In this document: positions 36,817 to 47,657 of the stretch, in pieces
Position numbering within the stretch: the first letter of the stretch is position 1
Layout: every line of letters begins with the position of its first letter
NCBI RefSeq assembly: GCF_018687955.1
Contig: NZ_CP061309.1
Coordinates: forward strand, 1,782,007 to 1,846,006
Origin: Polynucleobacter ibericus
Lineage (GTDB): Bacteria; Pseudomonadota; Gammaproteobacteria; Burkholderiales; Burkholderiaceae
Length of the DNA stretch: 64,000 bases
Direction of reading: 5' to 3'
The notes under the pieces: generated by a model
Seen by the model: the letters and a program-made list of their open reading frames with translations, nothing else
What the model was told of the DNA's origin: nothing
The model's database searches: none
Position numbers and translations under genes: made by a program

Positions 36817-38121
36817 TTATTCCTGCGGCTTTGGATCTGGTGAGTTAGCTGGCTGCACCTTGTTATTAATAATCAATGGTGTGCCATTCTTAAGCTTCAG
36901 CTGACCACTAGTCACAACTGTTGCACCTTCGTCCACACCCTTCAAAATGGCAACCTGATCACCACGAGTCAAACCAGTGGTGACAAATACTTGTTGCGCC
37001 TCAAGAGCTGGATTACCTTGCTTATCTTTCTTACCAGTAGGTTTAGCAATAAATACTGTTGAGCCATAGGGGTTGTATGTCACTGCGGTCTGAGGCAAGG
37101 TTAAGTATTTCACTTGATCGCCCAGCTTGATATTCACATTAGCAAACATACCCGGCAGAATTTTCTTATCCGGATTAGCAAGCTTGGCTTCTACTTGAAT
37201 ATTACGGGTGTTGGTATCTACCTTCGGGCTAACAGCGGTAATCTTGCCAGTAAAGCTGGCGTCCTTAAATGCATCAGTTGTCACAACCACTTCTTGCCCT
37301 ACCTGGACTTGCTCAGCATTGTTTTGAGGCAAATTAAAATCAACAAAAATGGGGTCCAAGGTTTGTAATGTTAATAACTTATCACCAGGGTTTACATACT
37401 GCCCTGGATTAATCGACACAATGCCTACGCGCCCCGCAAATGGTGCCTTCAGATTCTTCTTTGCTACTAAAGCTGTTTGCTGCTCAACCTGCGCTTGTTT
37501 GGATTTCGCATCAGCAGCGCTGGTATCAAATACATTCTTACTAATCGCTTGAATTGCCAGCTGCTGCCTATCACGCTCGTTGATTACTTTAGCCAAATCT
37601 GCCATTGCTTTTAAAGAATTCAATTGGGCTACATCGGAAGCGTCATTCAACTTAATGAGAAGCTCGCCTTCCTTAACATCTTGACCCGACTTAATGGGTA
37701 CTGTTTGCACCAGGCCGCCAAGCTCGGTGCTGAGTTCAACACCTCTAAATGCGCGTACATTACCAACGCTAGATAATTTTGGCTGCCATTCGGAAGTGGC
37801 GATGACTAAGGTAGATACTGTTGCTGGAGGCAAGCCCATACCTGCAATGAAATGCTTAATCATGAAAGTCTTCAACTGATTGAAAGCAAAAATCAGACCC
37901 AACAACAAGAACACGCCACACAGCATGACGGTCATACGACGCTGCAAAGGCTCCATAGCCATCAGCTTTTGGTGGGCTTTTGTACCGCGCCATTTTTGAC
38001 CCATACGTACCCAAAAGGCTTTTGCTTTTTGCCAAAGCGCTATTGCCTTGGGTTGTGTCCATGCCCATAAGGCAAGCACTAAAGCGATGAGCTTGTTCTT
38101 AATTTGTTCCAGAAGTTTCAT
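36817..38121 (-). CDS. RND efflux periplasmic adaptor (membrane fusion protein)
   Basis: A 434-residue adaptor. Unlike most, it begins with about 65 residues that are basic and Trp/Gln/Lys-rich (ALWAWTQPKAIALWQKAKAFW) before the membrane anchor (MTVMLCGVFLLLGLIFAFNQL, about residues 64-84). Then follow the barrel-sandwich or lipoyl halves (ELGGLVQTVPIKSGQDVKEGELL and NLKAPFAGRVGIVSINPGQYVNPGDKLL) around a short alpha-hairpin, and beta-barrel and membrane-proximal domains. It links the permease to the outer-membrane channel. Its start overlaps the outer-membrane gene end by 23 bases. Confidence 0.93.
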   Translation of the reverse strand: MKLLEQIKNKLIALVLALWAWTQPKAIALWQKAKAFWVRMGQKWRGTKAHQKLMAMEPLQRRMTVMLCGVFLLLGLIFAFNQLKTFMIKHFIAGMGLPPATVSTLVIATSEWQPKLSSVGNVRAFRGVELSTELGGLVQTVPIKSGQDVKEGELLIKLNDASDVAQLNSLKAMADLAKVINERDRQQLAIQAISKNVFDTSAADAKSKQAQVEQQTALVAKKNLKAPFAGRVGIVSINPGQYVNPGDKLLTLQTLDPIFVDFNLPQNNAEQVQVGQEVVVTTDAFKDASFTGKITAVSPKVDTNTRNIQVEAKLANPDKKILPGMFANVNIKLGDQVKYLTLPQTAVTYNPYGSTVFIAKPTGKKDKQGNPALEAQQVFVTTGLTRGDQVAILKGVDEGATVVTSGQLKLKNGTPLIINNKVQPANSPDPKPQE

Positions 38122-39637
38122 TTTGATCTTTGTTCGCTATGTCTTTTGGTTTAAAAGCCGGGCCTTCACGATTCCACCAGCCACCGCCAAGTGCAGCAAA
38201 TAATGCGGCCGTATCTGAGAAGCGAGTAGCTTGCGCTGAAACGGATTTCACTTTTGCTTGTTGATACTGATTTTGGTAATACAGCACTGCTAAATAACTT
38301 GCTGTACCTAACTTGTATTGTTGTTGGACCAAGTCCAAGGTCTCATAGGCGTAGCGCTCAGCATCTGATGCTGCCTTTAAGGCTTGAGCACCAGTCTCTA
38401 ACGCACGTAATGCATTGGCCACTTCTTGAAATGCATTTAAGACGGTTGCTTGATACTGAAAGGCTGCTTGCTCGTAGTTAGCAATTGCGCCACGGCGTTG
38501 CGCCAATAGCTGTCCACCCTGAAACAAAGGCTGCAAGATGCCACCGCCCAGAGTCCATAAGGCGGAGTTTGGTCCAAATAATCCATTGGAAGTTAGGGCA
38601 GCTGCACCAATGGATCCAGTGATATTAAATTGAGGCAACAGATTGGCTGTTGCTACACCTACGAATGCGTTCTGCGCTTTGAGTTGGGCTTCAGCAGCAC
38701 GCACATCAGGACGCTGGCGCACCAAGCTAGATGGCACTGATAAAGGTAACTTCTCAGGTAAATGCAAGTTAGCCAGATCAAACTTTGCAATGCTTGCATT
38801 GCTTGGAATCTCTCCCACCAGAACTGCTAATTGATTGCGTGCAAATGCGAGGCTTCTCTCGTAATTAAAAAGATCTACCTGTGAATTAGAAACCAATGTG
38901 CGCTGCGAAGTAACGTCCACCTTAGAAACTGTACCGATCGTCAACTGCTTCTCAGTCACTTCAGCAAGGTTTGTTTGAGCCTTCAGAATTTCTTCTGTGG
39001 CTTGCATCTGCGCACGCAGTGCAGCCTCCTTAACAGCGCCAGTCACTACGTTAGCAGTGAGTGAAAGATAGGCACCCTCTAGCTGAAACTGCGCAACCTC
39101 TGCTTGTGCACGTGCACCCTCAACCGCTCTACGCGCCCCACCAAACACATCTAACTTATAAGTCACATTGACTGAAGTGTTGTAAAGGTTATAGGTATCT
39201 GATCCATAACTAATGCCATAAACGGCTGATGGCTGTTTCTGCCTTGTGGCATTTGCACCAACACCAATCGACGGAAAATATTGACCGCCAATTTGCGCAT
39301 TGACATTTTCCTGGGCAGCACGCAATGCTGCATCTGCTGCACCAAGATTAGGATTTTGCTGAAGTGCTTTTTTAATCAGAATGTCTAGTTCTGGGGATTT
39401 ATAAAGTTCCCACCACTGCGCTTCAATATCAGCGCCTTCAATAAACTCTTGATCGGTGCCTCCCGGAACTCCAGGAGCAGAAGCAAGTTTTTTGGCTAAC
39501 GGAGTTTCTGTATAGGTAGAAGTCTTGGGCGCCTCTGGCTGCTTAAAGTCAGGCCCTACAGCACAAGCAGATAACGCACCTACGCAAATAAGCGAAAGCA
39601 AATTCAAACGTGAGAGCGCTGGCATCGACAGAAACAT
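38099..39637 (-). CDS. RND efflux outer-membrane lipoprotein, NodT family
   Basis: A TolC-like channel protein of about 512 residues. The signal is lipoprotein type: MFLSMPALSRLNLLSLICVGALSACAVGPDFKQP, with Cys in LSAC. The ATG at 39637 is chosen; ATG 39625 and TTG codons after AAGGA near 39646 are alternatives. Two repeated outer-membrane efflux domains follow, with NPNLGAADAALRAAQENV and RPDVRAAEAQLKAQNAFVG the paired repeat signatures. It heads the efflux operon, so the outer-membrane gene comes first. A TTGACA lies on the minus strand at 39749-39754, but no convincing -10 element follows. Confidence 0.92.
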   Translation of the reverse strand: MFLSMPALSRLNLLSLICVGALSACAVGPDFKQPEAPKTSTYTETPLAKKLASAPGVPGGTDQEFIEGADIEAQWWELYKSPELDILIKKALQQNPNLGAADAALRAAQENVNAQIGGQYFPSIGVGANATRQKQPSAVYGISYGSDTYNLYNTSVNVTYKLDVFGGARRAVEGARAQAEVAQFQLEGAYLSLTANVVTGAVKEAALRAQMQATEEILKAQTNLAEVTEKQLTIGTVSKVDVTSQRTLVSNSQVDLFNYERSLAFARNQLAVLVGEIPSNASIAKFDLANLHLPEKLPLSVPSSLVRQRPDVRAAEAQLKAQNAFVGVATANLLPQFNITGSIGAAALTSNGLFGPNSALWTLGGGILQPLFQGGQLLAQRRGAIANYEQAAFQYQATVLNAFQEVANALRALETGAQALKAASDAERYAYETLDLVQQQYKLGTASYLAVLYYQNQYQQAKVKSVSAQATRFSDTAALFAALGGGWWNREGPAFKPKDIANKDQNETSGTN

Positions 39638-39765
39638 GGCTTGCAACAAATATCCTTTTTTACAAGAGTTATTTGAACACAGAAATACAATCAGGTCTGT
39701 GTAAAGCCCTGATTTATCTACTGAAATTTGTTCACAACTATCGATGGATGTCAAACAAGAAAAAA

Positions 39766-41598
39766 TTATTCGACTGTGACGCTCTTTGCTAAGTTTCTTG
39801 GCTTGTCGACATCAGTACCGCGTGCGCAGGCTGTGTGATAGGCCAATAACTGCAGTGGAACAACGTGCAATATTGGCGAAAGGTAGCCATAATGCTCGGG
39901 CAGCTTGATTACATTGATGCCTTCACTACTTGCGATATGGGTATCTTGATCAGCAAAGACATAAAGCTTGCCACCGCGCGCTTTGACTTCCTGCATATTG
40001 GACTTTAGCTTTTCCAACAAAACATCGTTAGGCGCGACCGTAACTACTGGCATTTTGTCCGTAACCAATGCCAGCGGGCCGTGCTTTAGCTCACCAGCTG
40101 GATAGGCTTCGGCATGAATATAAGAAATCTCTTTAAGCTTTAATGCGCCCTCAAGTGCAATCGGGTAGTGCATTCCACGGCCAAGGAATAGAGCATTCTC
40201 ACACTTAGCGAAAGCATCGCTCCAGGCAATGATTTGCGGCTCAAGCGCTAACACTGCATGGAGTGCTTTTGGTAGGTGACGCAATTCACGCAATAAATCT
40301 TTTTCTTTTTCCAGAGAAATTCTGCCATCGCGTTTAGCAATGGAAACTGCTAAAAGATAAAGCGCTAAAAGCTGAGTAGTAAATGCTTTGGTTGATGCAA
40401 CACCAATTTCAGCGCCAGCTTTAGTCAAGAAATGCCAATCCGTTTCGCGAACCATAGCACTACTTGCCACGTTGCAGATGGCTAAGGTGAACTGATGGCC
40501 GAGGCTCTTGGCATGACGCAATGCCGCCAAGGTATCAGCCGTCTCACCTGATTGTGAAACAACCACAATCAGTGTTTTTGGATTAGGTACGGTAGTGCGA
40601 TAGCGATACTCACTCGCAATTTCAACTTGCGTCGGAATACCAGCAATGTCTTCCAGCCAATATTTGGCAACACAGGCAGAGTAGTAACTGGTGCCACAGG
40701 CCAAGATCAATATTTGATCAAATGCTTTCCAGTCTTCTGGTTTGGCTTCAAATAACTCCGGACCAAATGCAGCAATATTGGCAAGCGTGTCACCAATGGC
40801 TCTAGGCTGCTCAAAAATTTCTTTTTGCATATAGTGCTGATAAGGGCCAAGATCCACCGAGTCAGCCTGTGCTGGCATCGGCTTAAGCTCTCTTTGAACA
40901 GTCTGACCTGCTTGATCAATCACCTCAAGCTTATCGGCTCTTAGAACGGCTATATCACCCTCTTCCAAGTACAACATGGAATGTGCGCGCCCAGCTAAAG
41001 CTAAGGCATCAGATGCTAAGAAGTGTTCGTGATCACCAATGGCAACCACTAAAGGAGATCCAACTCGAGCCCCTACTAAAGTAGTCGGATTATCCTGTGC
41101 AATAACGCCAATAGCGTAAGCACCATGCAATTTCGGTAACACCGCCCTCACTGACTGCGCAATATCTTTTTGGCCACCAGCCACATATTGCTGATGAATC
41201 AAATGCGCAATCACTTCGGTATCTGTTTCAGATGTAAATACATATCCAGCAGCTTTTAAATCTGAACGTAAAACTTCATAGTTCTCAATAATGCCGTTAT
41301 GTACTACTGCAATTAAGTCATTTGAAGTATGTGGATGCGCGTTTTGCGTATCTGGCTTGCCATGAGTCGCCCAACGCGTATGAGCAATTCCTAATGTTCC
41401 AACAAAGTCTTTGCCTTGCTCGCCTAGCTCTGAAACACGTGCAGTTGTACGAGCTCTTTCAATAGGGTGTTTTACATCATCGCCGTTAATCACTGCAAAA
41501 CCACAAGAGTCATACCCACGGTACTCCAAGCGGCGTAATCCCTCAACCAAAACATCGACAACGTTTTTATGGGAGGCTGCGCCAACAATACCGCACAT
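39766..41598 (-). CDS. glmS: glutamine-fructose-6-phosphate aminotransferase (isomerizing)
   Basis: A 610-residue enzyme that makes glucosamine-6-phosphate, the entry to peptidoglycan and lipopolysaccharide amino sugars. [11 protein letters not shown] supplies the Cys1 glutaminase nucleophile after Met removal; [12 protein letters not shown] and [12 protein letters not shown] belong to the glutaminase domain (1-240). Two SIS isomerase domains follow (about 290-430 and 460-600), with [14 protein letters not shown] and [20 protein letters not shown]-terminal [13 protein letters not shown] is conserved. It overlaps glmU by one base (TAATG), so the two amino-sugar enzymes are coupled. Confidence 0.97.
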   Translation of the reverse strand: MCGIVGAASHKNVVDVLVEGLRRLEYRGYDSCGFAVINGDDVKHPIERARTTARVSELGEQGKDFVGTLGIAHTRWATHGKPDTQNAHPHTSNDLIAVVHNGIIENYEVLRSDLKAAGYVFTSETDTEVIAHLIHQQYVAGGQKDIAQSVRAVLPKLHGAYAIGVIAQDNPTTLVGARVGSPLVVAIGDHEHFLASDALALAGRAHSMLYLEEGDIAVLRADKLEVIDQAGQTVQRELKPMPAQADSVDLGPYQHYMQKEIFEQPRAIGDTLANIAAFGPELFEAKPEDWKAFDQILILACGTSYYSACVAKYWLEDIAGIPTQVEIASEYRYRTTVPNPKTLIVVVSQSGETADTLAALRHAKSLGHQFTLAICNVASSAMVRETDWHFLTKAGAEIGVASTKAFTTQLLALYLLAVSIAKRDGRISLEKEKDLLRELRHLPKALHAVLALEPQIIAWSDAFAKCENALFLGRGMHYPIALEGALKLKEISYIHAEAYPAGELKHGPLALVTDKMPVVTVAPNDVLLEKLKSNMQEVKARGGKLYVFADQDTHIASSEGINVIKLPEHYGYLSPILHVVPLQLLAYHTACARGTDVDKPRNLAKSVTVE

Positions 41599-43142
41599 TA
41601 TTTTTTACCCTTTACAGTTTTTTTGACTGCCTTCTTAACAACTGTTTTAGTAATTGTTTTTTTAGGTGCCGCTTTTTTTGCGACTACCTTCTTGACTGGG
41701 GCCTTCTTTACCGGCATCTTTTTTGGGGCGCTCTTTTTTTCTTGCTTCACAGGGCGCTGCCATTGCAAAGATATTTGCTTTGCTCTTGATACGGTCAGTT
41801 GATTTGCTGGTGCATCCTTAGTAAGCGTTGTACCTGCACCTAAGGTAGCGCCTCGTCCAACGCGCACTGGCGCAACCAGTTGGGTATCAGAACCAATGAA
41901 GACATCATCTTCAATAATCGTTTGGTGTTTATTCACACCATCGTAGTTGCAAGTAATCGTGCCAGCGCCAATGTTGACGCGTGAACCCACAATCGAGTCT
42001 CCAACATAGGCCAGATGATTGGCTTTGCTGTTAGCAGCAATCTTGCTGTTCTTTACCTCTACGAAGTTGCCAATATGTACATCATTTGATAAGTCTGCGC
42101 CAGGACGTAAACGTGCGTAAGGGCCAATAACAGATTGATTGCCTACCTTTGCACCATCCACATGGCTGTATGCATGAATAGCAACACCTTTACCAATCAC
42201 GCTATTGCGAATCACGCAATAAGGACCAATCTTGGTACCAGCGTCTAAGGTAATGCAACCCTCAAAGACGCATCCCACGTCAATTGATACATCTGTGCCG
42301 CACTCTAAAGTGCCCCGTACATCTATGCGTGCAGGGTCTGCAAGTGATACGCCAGCATCCATTAATTGATGGGCAACATTGAGTTGATGCAAACGCTCAA
42401 GCGCAGCCAGCTGATCCCGACTGTTCACACCAACAGTCTCAAACTCATCATCGGCATGGGTTGTACGAATGGGCACACCATCTTTGACAGCCATGGCAAT
42501 CACGTCGGTCAAGTAATACTCACCCTGTGCATTGCTGGCACGTAAAGCCTTAAGCCATTTTTTCAATGAGTTAGTTGGCAATACCATGATACCGGTATTA
42601 ATTTCTTGAATTGCTTTTTGTGCTGGGCTTGCGTCTTTCTCTTCAACAATCTCTTTTACGGAGCCATCAGCATCACGCACAATACGACCATAGCCAGTTG
42701 GGTTGCTGAGGTTCTGAGTTAACAATGCCAGCGCACAATCTTGGCCTCTGACGCCATCAGCCAATTTTGCTAATTTACTGAGTGTCTTTTTAGTGGTGAG
42801 AGGTACGTCGCCATACAAAACTAAAGTTGGTTCTTGAACATCTAATTTAGGTAGGGCTTGTAAAAGTGCGTGACCGGTACCCTTTTGCTCAGCCTGTAGT
42901 GCAGTCACTACTTTGCTAAAGCTAGCATCTTCTTTGCTGGCATTTGCCAAGAATATTTTTACGTCTGCCGCTCCATGACCAACGACAACTACAGGTCCAT
43001 TTTTAGTCTGCTTACTCTGCAGTGAAAGCGCTGTACTGAGAACATGTTGAAGTAGGGGTTTGCCTGCTAAAGTTTGCAGGACCTTGGGCAGAGCGGATTT
43101 CATCCGCTTTCCTTGCCCAGCAGCCAAAATGACGATATTCAT
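41598..43142 (-). CDS. glmU: bifunctional GlmU with a lysine-rich C-terminal tail
   Basis: A 514-residue enzyme: N-terminal uridylyltransferase (about 1-230, [20 protein letters not shown]) and C-terminal left-handed beta-helix acetyltransferase (about 255-455, with [24 protein letters not shown] and [17 protein letters not shown]). It turns glucosamine-1-phosphate into UDP-GlcNAc. The enzyme would normally end near 456; here residues 466-514 form an extra tail with 21 lysines in 49, repeats of xPxKK/AKKA type and only one acidic residue, resembling bacterial histone H1-like domains. The tail is in frame with no sign of frameshift. It overlaps ttcA by 4 bases and glmS by 1. Confidence 0.95.
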   Translation of the reverse strand: MNIVILAAGQGKRMKSALPKVLQTLAGKPLLQHVLSTALSLQSKQTKNGPVVVVGHGAADVKIFLANASKEDASFSKVVTALQAEQKGTGHALLQALPKLDVQEPTLVLYGDVPLTTKKTLSKLAKLADGVRGQDCALALLTQNLSNPTGYGRIVRDADGSVKEIVEEKDASPAQKAIQEINTGIMVLPTNSLKKWLKALRASNAQGEYYLTDVIAMAVKDGVPIRTTHADDEFETVGVNSRDQLAALERLHQLNVAHQLMDAGVSLADPARIDVRGTLECGTDVSIDVGCVFEGCITLDAGTKIGPYCVIRNSVIGKGVAIHAYSHVDGAKVGNQSVIGPYARLRPGADLSNDVHIGNFVEVKNSKIAANSKANHLAYVGDSIVGSRVNIGAGTITCNYDGVNKHQTIIEDDVFIGSDTQLVAPVRVGRGATLGAGTTLTKDAPANQLTVSRAKQISLQWQRPVKQEKKSAPKKMPVKKAPVKKVVAKKAAPKKTITKTVVKKAVKKTVKGKK

Positions 43143-44047
43143 AAAGGGGGATTATAAGTCCCCTGAATGATGGTTCCACAGGCTAATTCGTCTAGTTCAG
43201 CCTCATCAATTGCCTTATCGCCTGAAGATCTAGCAGCAATGCCCGATAACTCGGTAGAAATCTCAAGATTTTTGAAATCAAAGGCTTCGCTATCCATCAA
43301 ATGGGACGGAACAATGTGATGCATTGATCGGAAAAGGTTCTCTACGCGGCCTGGATGTTTTTTCTCCCAATCGCGCAGCATTTCTTTCATGACCTGACGC
43401 TGCAAATTAGGCTGACTGCCACACAAATGACATGGAATGATGGGGAAGTTCATATCTGCTGCATAACGCTCCAGCAACTTTTCAGGAACATAGGCCAAGG
43501 GGCGAATCACAATATGCTTGCCATCATCAGAGCGTAGCTTTGGAGGCATACCTTTGAGTTTTCCCGCATAAAACATATTGAGCATCAGCGTTTCTAGAAT
43601 GTCGTCGCGGTGATGACCTAATGCAATTTTTGTCGCCCCTAATTCATCAGCCACACGATACAAAATTCCGCGACGCAAACGTGAGCACAATCCGCAGGTA
43701 GTTTTACCTTCCGGAATCACACGCTTCACAATGCTGTATGTATCTTGCTCTTCGATATGATATTGAACGCCTAAACTTTTCAAATAATTAGGCAATATTT
43801 CCGCAGGAAAATTAGGCTGCTTCTGGTCCAAGTTGACTGCGATGATTTCAAAATGAATGGGTGCACGTTCGCGCAACTTCATCAAGATATCGAGCATGGC
43901 ATAACTATCTTTACCGCCTGATACACACACCATTACTTTGTCGCCATCTTCAATCATGCCAAAGTCACCAATAGCCTGACCTACCAAGCGGCAGAGTTTT
44001 TTCTCTAGCTTGTTTTCTTCGAAGACAACTTTACGAATATCGCCCAT
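43139..44047 (-). CDS. ttcA: tRNA 2-thiocytidine(32) synthetase TtcA
   Basis: A 302-residue PP-loop ATPase that thiolates cytidine 32 of some tRNAs with an iron-sulfur cluster. [17 protein letters not shown] is the PP loop, [16 protein letters not shown] has the CxxC cluster ligands and [14 protein letters not shown] the further cysteines. It contains [18 protein letters not shown], the family signature. It lies between folB and glmU; the 4-base overlap with glmU suggests one transcript folM-folB-ttcA-glmU-glmS. Confidence 0.95.
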   Translation of the reverse strand: MGDIRKVVFEENKLEKKLCRLVGQAIGDFGMIEDGDKVMVCVSGGKDSYAMLDILMKLRERAPIHFEIIAVNLDQKQPNFPAEILPNYLKSLGVQYHIEEQDTYSIVKRVIPEGKTTCGLCSRLRRGILYRVADELGATKIALGHHRDDILETLMLNMFYAGKLKGMPPKLRSDDGKHIVIRPLAYVPEKLLERYAADMNFPIIPCHLCGSQPNLQRQVMKEMLRDWEKKHPGRVENLFRSMHHIVPSHLMDSEAFDFKNLEISTELSGIAARSSGDKAIDEAELDELACGTIIQGTYNPPL

Positions 44048-44070
44048 AAAAGTTCTTTTCTAAATTCTTT

Positions 44071-44466
44071 TTAAGAAGCCTTAATGCGAAATACTTCTAC
44101 ACCTACTGAATGACAATCTGGATAGACATCAGGCTTAGACGTACTGACACATGCAGCCAATACTTTAGGGTGCACTAACATTGCTGCCACGATGTCATCG
44201 CAGAAGGTTTCTTGCAAATGAATATGACCCTTAGAGGCTCTAGCCTTAATGGTCTCGCGCATGAAGTCGTAATCTACCACCTCATCTAATTGATCATTTG
44301 TTGGCGTATTCATAGCCATTGGAATATAGAGATCAACATTCAAAATAACGCGTTGCTCTGCTTTTTTCTCAAAGTCATGAACGCCGATGTTGATATAGAT
44401 CTCATAGTCACGTAAAAATAAACGACGACAGTCAATAAGGGCTGGATGAGAAAGAATAGCGTGCAT
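44071..44466 (-). CDS. folB: dihydroneopterin aldolase
   Basis: A 131-residue folate-pathway enzyme that cleaves or epimerises dihydroneopterin. IYINIGVHDFEKKAEQRVILNVDLYIPMA is the FolB motif with the catalytic region, VVDYDFMRETIKARASKGHIHLQETFCDDIVAAML follows, with the conserved Glu, and the C-terminal PDVYPDCHSVGVEVFR is common in Burkholderiales. It is 23 bases after a pteridine-reductase-like SDR on the same strand, which supports a folate role for that neighbour. Confidence 0.92.
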   Translation of the reverse strand: MHAILSHPALIDCRRLFLRDYEIYINIGVHDFEKKAEQRVILNVDLYIPMAMNTPTNDQLDEVVDYDFMRETIKARASKGHIHLQETFCDDIVAAMLVHPKVLAACVSTSKPDVYPDCHSVGVEVFRIKAS

Positions 44467-44489
44467 GAATAGGTGCTTTTTAAAAATGC

Positions 44490-45311
44490 TTAATTGGTTT
44501 TAAACATCACATCACGTGATGAAGGTAGTAGATGTTGCCCACCATCTACATATAAAGTGGTGCCAGTAATAGCGCCAGATTCTGCTAAAAATACTGCTGC
44601 TTTTGCAATATCAGCAGGCGTTGAGGATTTTCCTAAGGGCGTCATTTGATGTGCTTTAGAAAAACCATCAATCGTCTGGTCGCCTGATGGCAAAGAAATG
44701 CCAGGAGCCAATCCAACTACTCGCAAATAGGGTGCAAAATCCATCGCTAATAATTCCACAGAAGTGAGTAACGCAGCCTTAGATAATGTGTATGACAAAT
44801 AATCTGGGTTGAGATTGATCAACTTTTGATCTAGCAATTGAATAACTGCTGGAATAACAGTCGACATTATTCCAGATGTGATTGCTTTATTTTTTTGATG
44901 CTCGAACATCAATTGAGATAACAAAATTGGCGCGGTCAAATTGACCTGCATATGTTCTTGCAAACTTTTTCCACTCAATGGAGTATTTGAGTTGGCGCGA
45001 TCATATTCAAAAAGGGATGCACTGTTTACTAAACAATCTAGATTGGGGAAAGCATTACTAACAGCCAAGAAAAGGTCCTTGGTAGCGGCTTCACTGGTCA
45101 AGTCCGCCTGAAAGGCCCGCACTTTCACCCCGAATGCCCCAATTTCCTCAACAGTTGCAGTAGCCTCTTGAGCTGATCGCCCATAATGGACGGCAACATC
45201 CCAGCCTTGACGGGCAAACTGCAAGGCAATTTCTCGACCGAGACGCTTTGCGGCGCCAGTCACTAAAACTGCTTTTACTTGCTGGGATGGGGGCTTTGAA
45301 CTAGGGTTCAA
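44490..45311 (-). CDS. SDR oxidoreductase, FolM/pteridine reductase-like
   Basis: A 273-residue SDR. The cofactor loop reads VTGAAKRLGREIALQFA: the TGxxxRxG form typical of pteridine reductases (FolM, PTR1) rather than TGxxxGxG. VHYGRSAQEA also fits NADPH-binding PTR1-like proteins. The catalytic Tyr-x3-Lys is in YLSYTLSKAALL. Adjacent to folB, it probably reduces dihydromonapterin or dihydrofolate (inference). The start is 25 bases from the divergent MidA-like gene. Confidence 0.85.
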   Translation of the reverse strand: MNPSSKPPSQQVKAVLVTGAAKRLGREIALQFARQGWDVAVHYGRSAQEATATVEEIGAFGVKVRAFQADLTSEAATKDLFLAVSNAFPNLDCLVNSASLFEYDRANSNTPLSGKSLQEHMQVNLTAPILLSQLMFEHQKNKAITSGIMSTVIPAVIQLLDQKLINLNPDYLSYTLSKAALLTSVELLAMDFAPYLRVVGLAPGISLPSGDQTIDGFSKAHQMTPLGKSSTPADIAKAAVFLAESGAITGTTLYVDGGQHLLPSSRDVMFKTN

Positions 45312-45336
45312 TTAAATTCTCTTAGACTAGCGAGCT

Positions 45337-46524
45337 ATGGATATTACCTTGACCAGCCTTGAAACGGAGCATAGTGCTCTTTTAAAGGCCAAAATAGCCT
45401 CTCAAATCGCCTCTAAAGGCGGCTGGCTCCCTTTCTCTCGCTATATGGAGATGGCCCTCTATGAGCCCGGCATGGGCTATTACAGCGCAGGTGCCCACAA
45501 ACTGGGGGCTGGAGGTGATTTCACTACCGCCCCTGAACTGAGCCCGCTGTTTGGCGCTGCTATTTGCTCGACCCTCTTGCCGGTACTGGAGGCCTTACAG
45601 AAAAAAGGTTTGCCTACCCACATTCTGGAATTTGGTGCTGGCACAGGCAAGTTGGCAGTATCCATACTGACTCGACTCAATGATCTTGGTTTTACTCTGG
45701 ATCATTACGACATCATTGAGATTTCACCAGACTTAGCGCAGCGTCAACAAGAAAGCATTAGTGATGCTGTTCAACAACTCAGTCTCAAGACACAATGCAG
45801 CTGGCTCACGCAATTGCCAGAAAATTTCAAGGGCATCATTCTTGCCAATGAAGTGATAGATGCCATTCCCTGTGATGTCATCATTTTTCAAAATGGATTT
45901 TGGTATTGGTATGGCGTTACTTTTGAGAGTGACAAACTGATCTGGAAGACAGGTTCTCCAGTAGAACAAAAATTGCTTCCTGAAAGTCTGCTGACTGGCA
46001 ACTTCTCTGAAGGTTATGTCACCGAACTTCACTCGCCGGCAAATGCCTGGATGCAGCAAATTGCCAAGCATTTAGATGTCGGATTATTTCTCACGTTTGA
46101 CTATGGCTTTCCTGAAAGTGAGTACTACCACCCCCAAAGACTTGAGGGTACACTCATGGCACACCATCGCCATCATGCCATTCAAGATCCATTTCATCTA
46201 CCTGGTCTTTGCGACATAACTACACACGTTGAGTGGTCGCAAATTGCTCGCAGCGCATTGGCCGAAAATGTAGATGATGTATATCTCTCGAATCAGGCCG
46301 CCTACTTGCTCGATGCAGGCATTGGTGATATTGCCTTAGAGATTGGTGACCCTAGCGACCCAGAAACATTTCTACCAATCTCCAACTCTTTGCAAAAACT
46401 ATTATCTGAAGCTGAGATGGGCGAACTCTTTAAAGTCTTTGCATTCTCTAAGAAATTAGAAAGTCTGCTACCAGGTCATGTACTTGAAGATTTGCCAGGT
46501 CTACGCGGCAGGAATCGACTTTAG
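45337..46524 (+). CDS. class I SAM-dependent methyltransferase, MidA/NDUFAF7 family
   Basis: A 395-residue COG1565 protein. [23 protein letters not shown] at the N terminus and [18 protein letters not shown] are family signatures; [16 protein letters not shown] is the SAM-binding loop; [13 protein letters not shown] is the conserved motif with the catalytic acidic region; [17 protein letters not shown] follows. The mitochondrial homologue NDUFAF7 methylates an arginine in complex I; the bacterial substrate is not settled. Convergent with cca, sharing 4 bases at the 3' ends. A gene related to a complex I subunit lies just beyond cca. Confidence 0.9.
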   Translation: MDITLTSLETEHSALLKAKIASQIASKGGWLPFSRYMEMALYEPGMGYYSAGAHKLGAGGDFTTAPELSPLFGAAICSTLLPVLEALQKKGLPTHILEFGAGTGKLAVSILTRLNDLGFTLDHYDIIEISPDLAQRQQESISDAVQQLSLKTQCSWLTQLPENFKGIILANEVIDAIPCDVIIFQNGFWYWYGVTFESDKLIWKTGSPVEQKLLPESLLTGNFSEGYVTELHSPANAWMQQIAKHLDVGLFLTFDYGFPESEYYHPQRLEGTLMAHHRHHAIQDPFHLPGLCDITTHVEWSQIARSALAENVDDVYLSNQAAYLLDAGIGDIALEIGDPSDPETFLPISNSLQKLLSEAEMGELFKVFAFSKKLESLLPGHVLEDLPGLRGRNRL

Positions 46525-47657
46525 CCGAGAGCTTCAAGCGCTGAAGTGACAGCAGCTAATCTAGCGAACTCAAATGCGCTACCAATCCGCTCGCCATTTG
46601 ACCGATCTTCTGCAGGAACACCGGTAATAATTTCTGCAGTATTGATAGCAAGTGCCTTACGCATAGCATTGATTAAAACCGAAACGTTCATTCCTAATTT
46701 TTCGGCAAGATTCAAAATCGCTTGGGCACGATCTGGCTTGCGCCAAACATCTGCACGATTAAACCAATTTAAAACATCCACCGCCTGATAAGATGTATCG
46801 AGATACTTGCTTACCAAAACATGGAGATCGCTGAATATTTCACTGAAGTCACGAACTTCGATTGGCATACGAACACAATCAGCCCATGAACGAATTTCAC
46901 TGGCCGGCAAATCCATCAAGGTAGTTGCACAACGCTCTTCCAAACTATTTCCCGCCAAAGAAAAATGGGCGATGAATGTTTCACGAAAAGACTCTTCGGC
47001 TAATTGTGCCGTTAACTTAGATGGCAATATGGCACTGGCTGCACCTGTATTTAGTAAGACCTGAAATAGATGCATTGGTTTAGTAGCAACCAAGCCTCTA
47101 GCCAACTCCTGCCAAATACGCTCAGCCGATAAAGCATTTAGCTCGCCTGACTGAACAATCGCTTTTAAGGCGAGCAATGTTTCATCTGCGACAGTAAATT
47201 CTGGGAAACGTGCAGCAAAGCGAGCAATACGTAGCAAACGCAATGGATCTTCTGCAAATGCATCAGATACATGGCGAAATATTTTGGCAGCTAAATCCTC
47301 TTGGCCGTTAAAGGGATCAATGATTGGTCCAAATGGCTTGCCATCAGAGCCGATCTCTTGAGCCATTGCATTGATCGTTAAGTCACGACGCTCTAAATCT
47401 TGCTCCAGCGTAACAGTAGGGTCTGCATAAAAATGAAAGCCTTTGTAACCCTTTCCAGTCTTACGTTCAGTACGTGCCAGCGCATACTCAGCTTGCGTCT
47501 CTGGATGCAAAAATACTGGGAAATCTTTACCAACAGGACGAAAGCCCTTAGCAACCATCTCTTCTACACTAGAACCTACCACCACATAATCAATGTCGTG
47601 CACAGGTAAACCCATAAGGGTATCTCTGATGGCACCGCCCACTGCATAGATTTTCAT
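46521..47657 (-). CDS. cca: CCA tRNA nucleotidyltransferase
   Basis: A 378-residue class II polymerase that adds CCA to tRNA 3' ends. [25 protein letters not shown] carries the G[GS] loop and metal aspartates, [10 protein letters not shown] the sugar-recognition motif, [20 protein letters not shown] the neck motif. No HD phosphohydrolase signature is seen at the C terminus, so it lacks the repair-related HD domain of the E. coli enzyme. The start overlaps the preceding gene stop by 1 base. Confidence 0.94.
   Translation of the reverse strand: MKIYAVGGAIRDTLMGLPVHDIDYVVVGSSVEEMVAKGFRPVGKDFPVFLHPETQAEYALARTERKTGKGYKGFHFYADPTVTLEQDLERRDLTINAMAQEIGSDGKPFGPIIDPFNGQEDLAAKIFRHVSDAFAEDPLRLLRIARFAARFPEFTVADETLLALKAIVQSGELNALSAERIWQELARGLVATKPMHLFQVLLNTGAASAILPSKLTAQLAEESFRETFIAHFSLAGNSLEERCATTLMDLPASEIRSWADCVRMPIEVRDFSEIFSDLHVLVSKYLDTSYQAVDVLNWFNRADVWRKPDRAQAILNLAEKLGMNVSVLINAMRKALAINTAEIITGVPAEDRSNGERIGSAFEFARLAAVTSALEALG

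Noticed and set aside
41411-41802. Plus-strand ORFs opposite the glmU tail
   Set aside because: They are phenylalanine/threonine-rich antisense shadows of the lysine/alanine-rich tail with no ribosome site or family match.
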